Shown: positions 28,940 through 37,892, counted from the first letter of the stretch. The stretch is 64,000 nt of DNA from a bacterium (GCA_035691305.1 DASSJF010000061.1:65329-129328), one strand, 5' to 3'. A program made the numbers and translations. The notes: generated by a model not told the origin, from the letters alone.

Positions 28940-29833
28940 CTAGCTCGTTGCCGCCTCCCGGTAGCGCCTGATCGCGTCGATGTGCGCCCGCGGGTTTGGG
29001 AGGCCGGCCTGCATCGTGTTGACCCCAAGGTGCGTCGCGCCGAGCTTCTTCCAGCCTTCGATCTGACGCCGCCAGTCGTCCGGCCCGCCGCCCGCCGTCG
29101 CGGCGCGACCTTCGATCCCAAACGACGCCGGGTCGCGCTTGAACGCCGCCAGATGCTCGCGGAGCCGCCGGACCTGATCGTCACGGGCCGGCTCCCCGGC
29201 CGGCTGCTTGCCCGCGGGGCGGATCGGCCGGCTCGAAGTCCATCCGTCGGCGATCCGCGCCGCGCGGCGCAGCGCGATCTCCGACTCGCCGCCGATCCAG
29301 ATGGGAATCGGCCGCTGCACCGGCAACGGGTTGATGCCGGCGTCGGTGATCTTGTGCCACTTCCCCTCGAACGTGACCGTCTCACGGGTCCAGAGCTCTC
29401 GCATCAGCTTGATCTGCTCGACGCTACGGGCGCCGCGGTCGTGGAAGTTCATGCCGAGCCCCTCGAACTCGACGGCGTTCCAGCCGACGCCGATGCCGAG
29501 CCGGAGCCGTCCGCCGGTCAGCACGTCGACCTCCGCGGCCTGTTTGGCGACGAGCACGGTCTGCCGCTGCGGGAGGATGATCACGCCGGTGACGAGCTCG
29601 ATCTTCTTGGTGCACGCGGCCATGTAGCCGAAGACCACGAACGGCTCGTGGAAGATGTTCTTGCTCGTGTACGGGCCCTTCCAGTTGGGCCGGCTCGCCG
29701 TGTTCGCGCCCACGACGTGATCGTAGATGAGGATGTAGTCGTAGCCGAGCGACTCCGCGGTCTGCGCGTAGTCGCGGATGAAGCCGGGGTCGGTGCCGCT
29801 TTCGATCTGGGGGAAGACGACGCCGATTTTCAT
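28940..29833 (-). CDS. LLM class F420-dependent oxidoreductase, TIGR03619-like
   Basis: A 297-residue luciferase-like enzyme: MKIGVVFPQIESGTDPGFIR, YDYILIYDHVVGAN, FVVFGYMAACTKKIELVTGV, GGRLRLGIGVGWNAVEFEGL and IPIWIGGESEIALRRAARIAD. This pattern is typical of the Mycobacterium-type F420-dependent LLM enzymes. ATG 29833 is the family start; the frame upstream is noncoding. It is followed within three bases by the patatin-like gene. The divergent gene at 29937 is a Ddn-like F420 protein, so this is a small F420-related locus. Confidence 0.88.
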   Translation of the reverse strand: MKIGVVFPQIESGTDPGFIRDYAQTAESLGYDYILIYDHVVGANTASRPNWKGPYTSKNIFHEPFVVFGYMAACTKKIELVTGVIILPQRQTVLVAKQAAEVDVLTGGRLRLGIGVGWNAVEFEGLGMNFHDRGARSVEQIKLMRELWTRETVTFEGKWHKITDAGINPLPVQRPIPIWIGGESEIALRRAARIADGWTSSRPIRPAGKQPAGEPARDDQVRRLREHLAAFKRDPASFGIEGRAATAGGGPDDWRRQIEGWKKLGATHLGVNTMQAGLPNPRAHIDAIRRYREAATS

Positions 29834-29936
29834 GGGATGGCTGTTCGCAAAGAGCGGCCGGGTTTTCCTCCACGCGCGCCGGGCATTTCTGAGGCTCTGT
29901 CTTGACGTTGTCCTCGATCGACGCGACACTTTGGCC

Positions 29937-30281
29937 ATGCCCTCACTCGACGCGGTACAGGGCGAACAATATCTGTACCTCACCACGATAGGCCGAAAGA
30001 CGGGCCGTCTCCACGAGATTGAGATCTGGTTCGTCGTCCACCGCCACAGCTTCTACATCTTCGCGGAAGGGTTTGACCGGGCCGATTGGGTCAGGAACGT
30101 CGCCCACACGCCTCATGTGAGGGTGCGGGTCGGCGGCCGCATCTTGGAAGCGACGGCGGCGGCGTTGGATCAAGAGCGCGACGCCGGTGAGTGGACGATA
30201 GTTCAAGACTTGGCCCGCGCCAAGTACGGTTGGGGCGACGGCCTGCCGGTTCGAATCACACCGTCGGAGCCCGGGGCGTGA
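29937..30281 (+). CDS. Nitroreductase/quinone reductase family (Ddn/DUF385-like) protein
   Basis: A 114-residue split-beta-barrel protein: LYLTTIGRKTGRLHEIEIWF, FYIFAEGFDRADWVRNVAHT, and HVRVRVGGRILEATAA. These motifs match the DUF385/Ddn family, which in actinobacteria binds deazaflavin F420 and reduces quinones or nitroimidazoles. This copy is shorter than Ddn (about 150) and lacks the N-terminal helix. ATG 29937 is preferred over upstream in-frame codons because the preceding residues look noncoding. It diverges from the F420-type LLM gene. Confidence 0.8.
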   Translation: MPSLDAVQGEQYLYLTTIGRKTGRLHEIEIWFVVHRHSFYIFAEGFDRADWVRNVAHTPHVRVRVGGRILEATAAALDQERDAGEWTIVQDLARAKYGWGDGLPVRITPSEPGA

Positions 30282-30528
30282 CCGGATTGTGGGCTGTTTC
30301 ACACGGCCGATGTAAACGCCGTCATTGCCGCCGCCGACCCGTTGTTCACAATGAGAGCGGCGGCGCGCTCGTACGCAGGGAAGCGGTGCCGTGGTGCCGG
30401 ATCGGAAGTCGCCACGTCCGGCGGCGACGAAGCCGTGTGACTCGCGCTACGAACGAGAGGATCGGTCGGCCATGCGTCGAACGCTCGATGACCGGTTCGG
30501 ACTTGGTTCCGGCGCCCGGAGGTCCAGC

Positions 30529-33162
30529 ATGTCGCGACAGCCGTCCGGGACGATCACGCTTCTCTTCACCGACATCGAAGGGTCAACCGATCTCGTCCGC
30601 CGCTTAGGCGATTCACGCTACGCCCGTGTGCTCATGGAACACCGCCGGCTGCTCAGGACAATCTGCCGCCGCGAAGGCGGTGAAGAGATCGGGCACCAGG
30701 GCGACGGCCTGTTCGTCACCTTCGCGCGCGTCGAGGACGCCGTACGCGCGGCCGTCGCGGCGCAACGGGCGATCCTCGAGCACGCGTGGCCCGACGGCAT
30801 CGTCCCGCGCGTGAGGATGGGCATCCATACCGGCGAGCCCGCCTCGGAGGCGGGTGAGCTTGTCGGCCTGGACCTGCATCGGGCCGCGCGTATTTGTGCG
30901 GCCGGCCACGGCGGTCAAATTCTCCTGTCGGCGGCCGCCGCGACGGTGATTCAGGAAGATCCGGCGGCGTCGATTGTGCTGCGGGGCCTCGGTTCCCACC
31001 GCCTTCGCGATCTGCCGCAGCCGGAGAGGATCTTCCAGACGCTGCACCCGGATCTCCCCGATAACTTTCCGCCGCTGCGGTCGGCGGACGCGGCTCCCAA
31101 CAATCTCCCGGCCCGGCAATCCAGTTTTGTGGGGCGGGATCGCGAGCTTGCAGAAATCGAGCACCTGTTGTCGACGACGAGCACCCTGACGCTCACGGGT
31201 ATCGGCGGTTCCGGCAAAACCCGCTTGGCGATCGAGACCGCGCGGGAGCTGGTCGAAGCGCTGCCCGACGGCGCATGGCTTGTGGAGCTCGGCGCGCTCG
31301 CCGACGGCGGCCTCGTACTGAATACGGTGGCATCGGCGCTCAATGTGCGTGCCGGTCCCGCTTCGACGCTCGAGGAAACGCTGCTCGAGTATCTGCGGCC
31401 GCGGACTCTTCTCCTTATTCTCGACAACTGCGAGCATCTCGCGGCTGCCTGTGCGACCTTCGTGAGCATTATCACGCGATCGTGCCCCGCCGTCCGTGTC
31501 TTGGCGACGAGTCGCGAGGCGCTCAACGTGCCCGGGGAGGTTGTTTGGCCCGTTCCGTCTCTGTCCCTACCCGCATCCGGCGACGGGGCCCCGCTCGACG
31601 AGTTGATGGAATACGAGGCGCCCAGGCTGTTCATCGAACGTGCCGCGGCGGTCCGGCCGGGGTTTGCGCCGACGAGCCACGACGCGCAGGCGATAGCGGC
31701 GATCTGCCGCCGCCTGGACGGCATTCCCCTGGCCATCGAACTGGCCGCGGCCCGCGTTCCGGTGCTGTCCGTTGGACAGATCGCGACGAGACTGGACGAA
31801 CGATTCCGCCTGCTGACCGGCGGCAGCCGGACCGCGGCACCGCGCCAGCGTACGCTTCGCGGAGCACTCGATTGGAGCTACGATCTGCTGTCTCCGAAGG
31901 AGCGGGCGTTGTTGAGGCGCGTCGCCGTCTTCGCCGGTGGCTCGACCCTGGAGGGCTGTGAGGCGATCTGCGCGGGCAAAGGCATCGACTCGTCCGACGT
32001 CCTGGATCTTCTAACACAACTGATCGCGAAGTCGCTCGTCGTGATGGAAACGCATGGAGAGCAGGTCCGCTACCGCATGCTCGAAACCGTTCGCGAATAC
32101 GGCGCCGAGCGCCTCGTGGAAGCCAACGAATCGGCGTCAATTCGGAGCCGCCACCGCGACTGGTACCTCATGTTGGCGGAGCAGGCGGAGGCCCAGCTCG
32201 GCGGCGCGGAGCAGGTGGCCTGGCTGCGCCGGCTTCAGAGCGAATACGACAATCTGCGCGCCGCGCTCGAATGGAGCAGGTCCGATGAGGGCACCGCCGG
32301 CGCCGGAATGCGTCTCGCTTTGGGGCTATGGCAGTTCTGGTACGTGCGCGGGGACTTCAGCGAAGGCCGAATGTGGCTCGAGACGATGCTTCGCCGGCAC
32401 CTCGTCCCCGATGCCCTTCGGGCGAAGGTGCTTGGGCAGGCCGGATTTCTCGCGTGGCGGCAGGGTGACTACGCCGGCGCCGCGGATCTCGGCACGGAAG
32501 GGCTGGCCATCTTTCGCGGCCTCGATGATGCGGCCGGAATGGGCGGAGCCTTATACTTGTTGGGCAACGTGGCATTCTACCAGGGCGATCTCGCGCGGGC
32601 AAAGACTCTACTCCTCGAAAGTTTGGCCCGGCGGCGCGCGGCCGGCGATAAGCGGCCCATCGCGATCTCGCTCAACTCGCTCGGGGAAGTCGCCCGCGCA
32701 GAGGGTGACTACCGAACCGCGCGCGCCGCGTACGAAGAAAGCCTGGCGCTCGCCCGGGAGGCCGGCGACCAGCGGGGCGCTGCGACCGCGACGGGAAACC
32801 TCGGCTATGTCGCACTCCAAGAAGGCGACGCCGAGCGCGCCGCGCGGCTCCTCAGAGAGGGCCTCGCGTCGGCAAAACAGCTCGTGCATAAGCTCGGGAT
32901 CGCGGGATATCTCGCCGGTCTCGCGGGAGCGGCGGGGCTGGCGCGCGAACACCCGCGCGCGGCCCGCCTCATTGGCGCGACGCGTACCTTACTCAGGGCC
33001 TTGGGCGCATCCTTGACGACTCCGGACCGCAGCCAATACGAATCCACACTTGAGGCCACGCGCGCCGCCCTCGGCGATGAGATGATTTCCCAGTTGATTG
33101 AAGAAGGCGCCGCCATGACTTTGGAGCAGGCGGTCGACTATGCGTTGGCTCGTAACGGCTGA
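30529..33162 (+). CDS. Class III cyclase-like / NTPase / TPR regulator
   Basis: An 877-residue multidomain regulator. Residues 8-175 are a class III nucleotide cyclase domain with metal Asp D15 (LLFTDIEGST) and D59 (HQGDGLF). The usual transition-state Asn is His (H117 in GLDLHRAARI). Residues 195-560 form an NB-ARC/STAND-like NTPase with VGRDRELAEI, Walker A GIGGSGKT (224-231) and LLLILDNCEH. The C-terminal 300 residues are TPR-like helices (DYAGAADLGTEGLAIF). This resembles actinobacterial AfsR/MalT-like signalling proteins without a DNA-binding end. ATG 30529 follows GGAGG. Cyclase activity is uncertain. Confidence 0.87.
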   Translation: MSRQPSGTITLLFTDIEGSTDLVRRLGDSRYARVLMEHRRLLRTICRREGGEEIGHQGDGLFVTFARVEDAVRAAVAAQRAILEHAWPDGIVPRVRMGIHTGEPASEAGELVGLDLHRAARICAAGHGGQILLSAAAATVIQEDPAASIVLRGLGSHRLRDLPQPERIFQTLHPDLPDNFPPLRSADAAPNNLPARQSSFVGRDRELAEIEHLLSTTSTLTLTGIGGSGKTRLAIETARELVEALPDGAWLVELGALADGGLVLNTVASALNVRAGPASTLEETLLEYLRPRTLLLILDNCEHLAAACATFVSIITRSCPAVRVLATSREALNVPGEVVWPVPSLSLPASGDGAPLDELMEYEAPRLFIERAAAVRPGFAPTSHDAQAIAAICRRLDGIPLAIELAAARVPVLSVGQIATRLDERFRLLTGGSRTAAPRQRTLRGALDWSYDLLSPKERALLRRVAVFAGGSTLEGCEAICAGKGIDSSDVLDLLTQLIAKSLVVMETHGEQVRYRMLETVREYGAERLVEANESASIRSRHRDWYLMLAEQAEAQLGGAEQVAWLRRLQSEYDNLRAALEWSRSDEGTAGAGMRLALGLWQFWYVRGDFSEGRMWLETMLRRHLVPDALRAKVLGQAGFLAWRQGDYAGAADLGTEGLAIFRGLDDAAGMGGALYLLGNVAFYQGDLARAKTLLLESLARRRAAGDKRPIAISLNSLGEVARAEGDYRTARAAYEESLALAREAGDQRGAATATGNLGYVALQEGDAERAARLLREGLASAKQLVHKLGIAGYLAGLAGAAGLAREHPRAARLIGATRTLLRALGASLTTPDRSQYESTLEATRAALGDEMISQLIEEGAAMTLEQAVDYALARNG

Positions 33163-33216
33163 GGACGATGGAACAGGCGATAAGGTCGTTCACCAGAGAG
33201 AAGGGGGGAGGGGAGT

Positions 33217-33450
33217 ATGGCGGCAAAGCGCAAGCGTCCCAAGTACGGACCGAACACGACCGCCATCTTGAGGCTCGCGCAGAAACTCCGGCCGTCGAAG
33301 CGCGGCGGCGTGATTCACCTCCAGGCGGGTAAGTCCGGCAGCATCTCCGTGGCGCGAAAACCCGGCGTCCTCACCGTCCGCGTGCACAAGGCCCGGGTCA
33401 AGAGCCGTTGGAAGCGGGTGATACTGCTGCACATCGATAACGGATGGTAG
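33217..33450 (+). CDS. Small basic protein of unknown function
   Basis: A 77-residue, Lys/Arg-rich protein (MAAKRKRPKYGPNTTAILRL then AQKLRPSKRGG) ending in short beta-like segments (SGSISVARKPGVLTVRVHKA, WKRVILLHIDNGW). No family is recognised. A very strong ribosome-binding site (AAGGGGGGAGGGGA) precedes ATG 33217. It is nine bases from the zincin-like gene, so the two form a pair; nucleic-acid or polyanion binding is a guess from charge only. Confidence 0.7.
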   Translation: MAAKRKRPKYGPNTTAILRLAQKLRPSKRGGVIHLQAGKSGSISVARKPGVLTVRVHKARVKSRWKRVILLHIDNGW

Positions 33451-33459
33451 CGCCGTATC

Positions 33460-34203
33460 ATGCCGGCCGCGCAGATTGCCATCATCGATAGAACCGGTAC
33501 GGTGGACGTTCATCTACTGAGCGGCCTCGCCGCAGCGATCAACACTCAGGTGACGCGTGATCTGCCGAAGTTCTGGGGCATCACGGCGAAGGTGGGCTAC
33601 TTGCCGGCGACCCGTCGGGTGCCGGCGCATACGTGGCCGGTCTACTTGGTCGACGTCCTGCCACCGGGCGAGGCCCCGGGCTTTCATTTTAAGAATCGCA
33701 GACCGTTCGCGAAGGTGATGGTCATGCCCCTGAACGATCGGTGGACGATCGGGGTGAGCCACGAAATCATCGAGATGCTGGTCGATCCGAGCGGCAATCT
33801 TACGTACCCGTCACGATCGATCGAGCTGGAGGGCGGCAGGATCGTCGACGGATCCGGGATCGCCAAATATATCGTCGAGGCGTGCGACCCCTGCGAGCAT
33901 CGCAACTATTCGATCCACGGCATCACGGTCAGCGATTTCGTGACTCCGGAGTTCTACGCACCGGCGCCGGCGCCGCGGACTCGCTACAGTTTTACCGGGA
34001 CGATGCCCGCGCCGCGCAGGGTCCTTCGCCGCGGGTACATCTCATGGCAGAACGTTGAGACCGATCGGTGGCACCAGTGCCACTACCACAAGGGCGCGTC
34101 CGGACCAAACATTACCAACCTGCCAAAACTTACCGGCGGCACTCTTCGTGAGTGCGCCGATGCGGCGGCATCCAAGATTCGCGGGGAGGCCGCAGATTCA
34201 TAG
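33460..34203 (+). CDS. Zincin-like hypothetical protein with SHEIIEMLVDP motif
   Basis: A 247-residue protein without signal peptide. The central feature is VSHEIIEMLVDPSGN (H101-E102-I-I-E105), followed by E140-A-C-D-P. The pattern SHExxEMLxDP with a later E-x-x-DP occurs in an uncharacterised group of predicted zinc metalloproteins. Compared with HExxH the second His is Glu, so metal binding and protease activity are unproven. A second region, RYSFTGTMPAPRRVLRRGYI, may be a separate C-terminal subdomain. It pairs with the small basic protein upstream and overlaps the end of the convergent GNAT gene by six bases. Confidence 0.65.
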   Translation: MPAAQIAIIDRTGTVDVHLLSGLAAAINTQVTRDLPKFWGITAKVGYLPATRRVPAHTWPVYLVDVLPPGEAPGFHFKNRRPFAKVMVMPLNDRWTIGVSHEIIEMLVDPSGNLTYPSRSIELEGGRIVDGSGIAKYIVEACDPCEHRNYSIHGITVSDFVTPEFYAPAPAPRTRYSFTGTMPAPRRVLRRGYISWQNVETDRWHQCHYHKGASGPNITNLPKLTGGTLRECADAAASKIRGEAADS

Positions 34204-35079
34204 ACGGAGCCGCCACTCGACGATGCGTGCGAGCGGCATGAACCCCAGCCGATCGAGGATCGGACGGCTGGTTTCGCGTGCGTCCACCCTGAGATAGCGG
34301 TAACCGCGCCGCCGGGCCTCTTCGGCGCGGACGCGAACGAGCGCGCGGTAGATGCCGCGGCCGCGATAGGTCGGGACGGTCCCGCCGCCCCAGAGCCCCG
34401 CAAACGACCGGCCGCGAGGAAAATCGACGCGCGCGCTCGCCACCGGCCGGCCGGCCGCGTGTACGACGTAGAAACTCACCGCCGGATCGGCCAGCTGCCG
34501 TTCGTACTGCTTCATGCGTTCCGCGCGCCACGCGGGATCACGGCCAAATGCGGCGCGGGCGGCTTCGGTGAGGTCGGCGAGCCCCGGCGCATCCGTGACA
34601 CGGCGGACGTCGATTCCGCGTGCGATCGTGCCGTCGTTTGGAACGTCCGGGAGGCCGCCCCGAAGATCGAACACCATCAGCGTCTCGGGCTCGTCCGATT
34701 CGAAGCCCGCCGCGGCGAGACGCGCGCCGAGATCGGCCGGTCGGTCGTGCCCGTAAACCTTCCACTCCACCTCCGGACTGTCGCCGAGGGGCGGCAGGTC
34801 CGCGGCACCGTTACCGTCCCTCCGTGCGTCCCGCGCCGAGGCGAGCCGGTGAAAAAAAGCCACCTGCTCGGAGATGACGGCATCCGCGGTCGCGGCCGCA
34901 AGCGGCCCGCACGGAATGATGGCGTTCCAGGCGCCGATGACCCGCAAAATGTCCCCCGCACGCTCGTACCGGACCCCCGGCTCTGGCGGCGGTTCGAGCC
35001 TCCGCTCGGCGTCGAAGCGGGCGAGGATTTCCGCGGGCGTCGCGCGGGATGTACCGGCCGGCCGGCGAGGCGTCGTCAG
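34198..35079 (-). CDS. GNAT family N-acetyltransferase, probable CTG start
   Basis: A GNAT acetyltransferase of about 293 residues; the acetyl-CoA-binding region GTVPTYRGRGIYRALVRVRA lies near the C-terminus, followed by VDARETSRPILDRLGF. The first ordinary start (TTG 34947) would omit in-frame, family-like sequence TPAEILARFDAERRLEPPPE and PGVRYERAGDILRVIGAWN. No ATG/GTG/TTG lies before that stretch. CTG 35079 overlaps the TGA of the upstream gene (CTGA), suggesting coupled initiation. The substrate is unknown. The extreme start is inferred; from 34947 the call is secure. Confidence 0.78.
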   Translation of the reverse strand: MTTPRRPAGTSRATPAEILARFDAERRLEPPPEPGVRYERAGDILRVIGAWNAIIPCGPLAAATADAVISEQVAFFHRLASARDARRDGNGAADLPPLGDSPEVEWKVYGHDRPADLGARLAAAGFESDEPETLMVFDLRGGLPDVPNDGTIARGIDVRRVTDAPGLADLTEAARAAFGRDPAWRAERMKQYERQLADPAVSFYVVHAAGRPVASARVDFPRGRSFAGLWGGGTVPTYRGRGIYRALVRVRAEEARRRGYRYLRVDARETSRPILDRLGFMPLARIVEWRLRL

Positions 35080-35270
35080 ACGCGACGCAACGATGCGGTC
35101 AGCACGATCGCGATTCCAACCGGAAGCAAGACCCAGGGCAGGAGTCCGGCGTGTGTGCGCACCAGCCAGGCCGTGACCGCGAGGGCGACGACGACGCCGG
35201 CGGCAACCGTCCAGTCGTCGCCGATCAGCAGATCTTTCCAGAACGCGAAGAACGAACCGAGGTACGTCAC
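35076..35270 (-). CDS. 64-residue membrane protein coupled to COG4280-like gene
   Basis: A 64-residue protein with two membrane helices (TVAAGVVVALAVTAWLV and LLPWVLLPVGIAIVLTA) joined by RTHAGL. The GTG start (35270) overlaps the TGA of the upstream membrane protein (GTGA), so the two are translationally coupled and may form a complex. No family is recognised. It is too regular and too tightly placed to be chance. Confidence 0.7.
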   Translation of the reverse strand: MTYLGSFFAFWKDLLIGDDWTVAAGVVVALAVTAWLVRTHAGLLPWVLLPVGIAIVLTASLRRV

Positions 35271-36034
35271 TGGGCCTCCGCTCCGCCCGTGCCGGCGACG
35301 ACGAGCCGCTTGGCGCGCTCGCGGCTCAGCCATCTCACCTGCAGGGTGCTGAAGAGCGTCATGAACGCCAGGATCGCGAGGATCGCCGCGTCCGAGCCGG
35401 GCCACTCGACGCCGACGCCCTCGCCGGCCCAGAAGATGCCGAATGTTGTCAGCATGAGGCCGACGGCGAACTTCATCAGGTTCTCCGGGACGCGCGTCAA
35501 CGGATGGTGAGCTGCGAAGCCCGCGCCTGAGACCAGGACGACCGCGGCGACGGCTCCTCCTATGGCCAGCGGCAGATGGCCGTGCCCGCCGCCGAAGGTG
35601 AGCACGATGAAGACGACCTCGACGCCCTCGAGAAAGACGCCCTTGAACGAGACGACGAACGAATACCAGTCCACGCCGGCCCCGGGTGTCTCGCCCGCGG
35701 CCAGCGCCTCGTGGACCTGCTGCCGGTACGCCCGATCCTCGTCGTGCAGCGCTTTGAAGCCGGACGCGCGAAGGATCGCCTTGCGCAACCACTGCAGGCC
35801 GAAGACCAGCAGGAACGACCCGACGACAAGCCGCAGGGCGTCGATCGGGATCAGACGGAGCGCGGGGCCCAGGATCGCGACGAGCGCCGCAAGGGCCGCG
35901 GCCGCCGTCAGGATGCCGAGCCGGACCGACGGCCAGCCGCGTGTCACGCCGAGCGCCAGCACGATGGTGAGCGCCTCCACGGCTTCGACGGAGGACGCGA
36001 GAAACGTGGCCAGGACCAGGAAGATCGAGGTCAT
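35267..36034 (-). CDS. COG4280-type multi-pass membrane protein
   Basis: A 255-residue protein with about seven helices. Two similar acidic elements occur in membrane segments, SSVEAVEALTIVLALGV (14-30) and FLEGVEVVFIVLTFGGGHG (about 134-152). Paired E-x-x-E motifs in an internally duplicated transporter recall FTR1/TerC/UPF0016-like metal-ion transporters. I judge it a COG4280 predicted membrane protein. The transported ion is unknown. It is followed by a coupled 64-residue membrane protein and lies 15 bases below the ABC permease gene, so cotranscription with the exporter is likely. Confidence 0.75.
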   Translation of the reverse strand: MTSIFLVLATFLASSVEAVEALTIVLALGVTRGWPSVRLGILTAAAALAALVAILGPALRLIPIDALRLVVGSFLLVFGLQWLRKAILRASGFKALHDEDRAYRQQVHEALAAGETPGAGVDWYSFVVSFKGVFLEGVEVVFIVLTFGGGHGHLPLAIGGAVAAVVLVSGAGFAAHHPLTRVPENLMKFAVGLMLTTFGIFWAGEGVGVEWPGSDAAILAILAFMTLFSTLQVRWLSRERAKRLVVAGTGGAEAQ

Positions 36035-36049
36035 GCGGCCCCTCAGCTT

Positions 36050-36844
36050 CTAACCATCGTTGCGGGCAAACTGCCCGCTCTCGCGCGACCGCATCCACAT
36101 CAGATAGAAGGCGAGGATTCCAGCCCCAAGGTACACAATGTTTTCGCCGAAGGCGATGCCGGCCCCCGTCCAGTCGACGGACGGATTTGCGAGGGCGCGC
36201 CGCGCCCCCTCAAACACCCACGTTGGTGGAATGCCGTATGCCACCGTCCGCACCGCCGGCGGCAGCACCTGCAGCGGGAAGAACGCCGCGGTCAACGGTT
36301 GGAACAGAAAGACGGCGCCCCATGCGAGCGCCTGGATTCGCGTCCCCATCAAGAAGACGACGCCGAGCAGCACGAATCCGAGCGCCCAAGCGAAAATCGT
36401 CAGGTTGACCAGGAACAGCGCGAGGTTGATCGCGCCGACCCGCCAAATCTGGAAATGAAACCACACGGCCGCCATCCCCGAGATCATCGCGAAGATCATC
36501 AGCATCTTCAGCAGTCCGGACAGCATCTGCGCCGCGACGTACTCAACGAGCGACAGCGGCGCCACAAACATGTTGCTGAGGTTGTGCGACCAGATGTTCC
36601 AGAGGCCGCCGACCGTGATCGAATACTGGGTCACGCGAATCACGTCCCACAACAGCATCCCGAGAATGAGATACGAGCCCGTGTTCGGGTTCATCACGCC
36701 GGTCAGAAACCCGGACACCAGTCCGAAGACCACGACCGTGATCAGGGACGTGTAAAATAAGTCGACGATCACCTCCAGCGAGCCCCGCGTGATGTAGAGC
36801 TCCTGCAAGAGTATCGCTTTGATCCGCTCAAACATCGGCGTCAC
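36050..36844 (-). CDS. ABC-2 type transporter permease
   Basis: A 264-residue ABC-2 permease with six helices, including VVVFGLVSGFLTGVMNPNTG, YLILGMLLWDVIRVTQYSIT and a C-terminal FGENIVYLGAGILAFYLMWM. Family members export drugs, lipids or polysaccharides. Its GTG start (36844; ATG 36835 alternative) overlaps the end of the ATPase gene by 17 bases, so the two are translated together and form one exporter. The C-terminus is short and hydrophilic. The substrate cannot be assigned. Confidence 0.9.
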   Translation of the reverse strand: MTPMFERIKAILLQELYITRGSLEVIVDLFYTSLITVVVFGLVSGFLTGVMNPNTGSYLILGMLLWDVIRVTQYSITVGGLWNIWSHNLSNMFVAPLSLVEYVAAQMLSGLLKMLMIFAMISGMAAVWFHFQIWRVGAINLALFLVNLTIFAWALGFVLLGVVFLMGTRIQALAWGAVFLFQPLTAAFFPLQVLPPAVRTVAYGIPPTWVFEGARRALANPSVDWTGAGIAFGENIVYLGAGILAFYLMWMRSRESGQFARNDG

Positions 36845-37763
36845 CCCGTGCGATCTTCAAGAAGACGTCCTCGAGCGTCGGCTTCTCGACCTCGATGTCG
36901 GTGATCCACACCCCGCGCTCGCTCAGCCCGAAGATGAGGTCCGGGATCTGCTGCTCCGTCGTGCTGATGACGACCGTGTGGTCCTGCGTGAAGTCGAACG
37001 GCTGCGCGCGCTCGCCGAGAAACGCGGCCACCGTGCCGCGGTCGCCCTCGATCGTGAGGCGCAGCGTGGCGGAACGAATCCGCTTGGTCAGCCCGAGCGG
37101 TGTGTCCTGAGCGAAGATCCGTCCGCGATCGAGGAAGATCACCTCGTCGCAGATCCGCGTGACCTCGTTCATGCGGTGGCTCGTGTAGAGGATCGAGACG
37201 CCGGCGTCGCGGCGGATCTCCTCGATCAGCGTCAGGGTTTTGTCGGCGATGTCCGGATCGAGCGCCGCGGTCGGCTCGTCCATCAGGATCAGCTCCGGAT
37301 CGTTGAGCAGCGCCTTGATCAAGTTCACGCGCGTGCGCTGACCGGTGGACAGATCCCAATAGCGCTTGTTGATCAGCGGCGTGACGGCGAAATACTCCGC
37401 CCACTTCCGGATCTTGTCGTCGGGCCGCCGGAGGCCGTAGAGATGGCCGAAGACCACCAGATTTTGCCAAACGGTGATCCGGCCTTGCAGCGTGTTGTAC
37501 GATGACGCGAAGTTGATACGCTGCAGAGCCGCCTGCCGGTTCGCCGCAAAGTCTTGGCCGAAGTAGACAATGCGGCCCGACGTCGGCGTGGTAATGCCGA
37601 GCAGCATGTGAATGGTCGTGGTCTTGCCGGCGCCGTTGGGTCCCAGGAGGCCGATGATGCGGCCCCGCGGGATCTCGAACGATACACGGTCGACCGCGCG
37701 AAAGCCGCCGTAGTCTTTGACGAGATTTTCCACCTGGAGCAACGGGGCGGACATGGATGTCAC
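36828..37763 (-). CDS. ABC transporter ATP-binding protein
   Basis: A 311-residue ATPase with Walker A GPNGAGKTT, signature LSTGQRTRVNLIKAL, Walker B LILMDEPTAALDPD, and the H-loop in LYTSHRMNE. A C-terminal 80-residue extension (LRLTIEGDRGTVAAFLGERA) is typical of drug or NatA-type exporters. It is the partner of the overlapping permease at 36050-36844. The upstream 130 bases carry no recognised operator. Confidence 0.93.
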   Translation of the reverse strand: MTSMSAPLLQVENLVKDYGGFRAVDRVSFEIPRGRIIGLLGPNGAGKTTTIHMLLGITTPTSGRIVYFGQDFAANRQAALQRINFASSYNTLQGRITVWQNLVVFGHLYGLRRPDDKIRKWAEYFAVTPLINKRYWDLSTGQRTRVNLIKALLNDPELILMDEPTAALDPDIADKTLTLIEEIRRDAGVSILYTSHRMNEVTRICDEVIFLDRGRIFAQDTPLGLTKRIRSATLRLTIEGDRGTVAAFLGERAQPFDFTQDHTVVISTTEQQIPDLIFGLSERGVWITDIEVEKPTLEDVFLKIARGDADV

Positions 37764-37892
37764 CCTTTCCCTTGGGCGAGCTGAACGGCGCCGTGCGCGC
37801 GCACGAAGGACACGTCCGCAACGCGAACGACAGTACGAGGCCGCCGCGGCGTCATCCGCGGCCGGACGCGTTATGGGTGGAAGACGCTGGAG

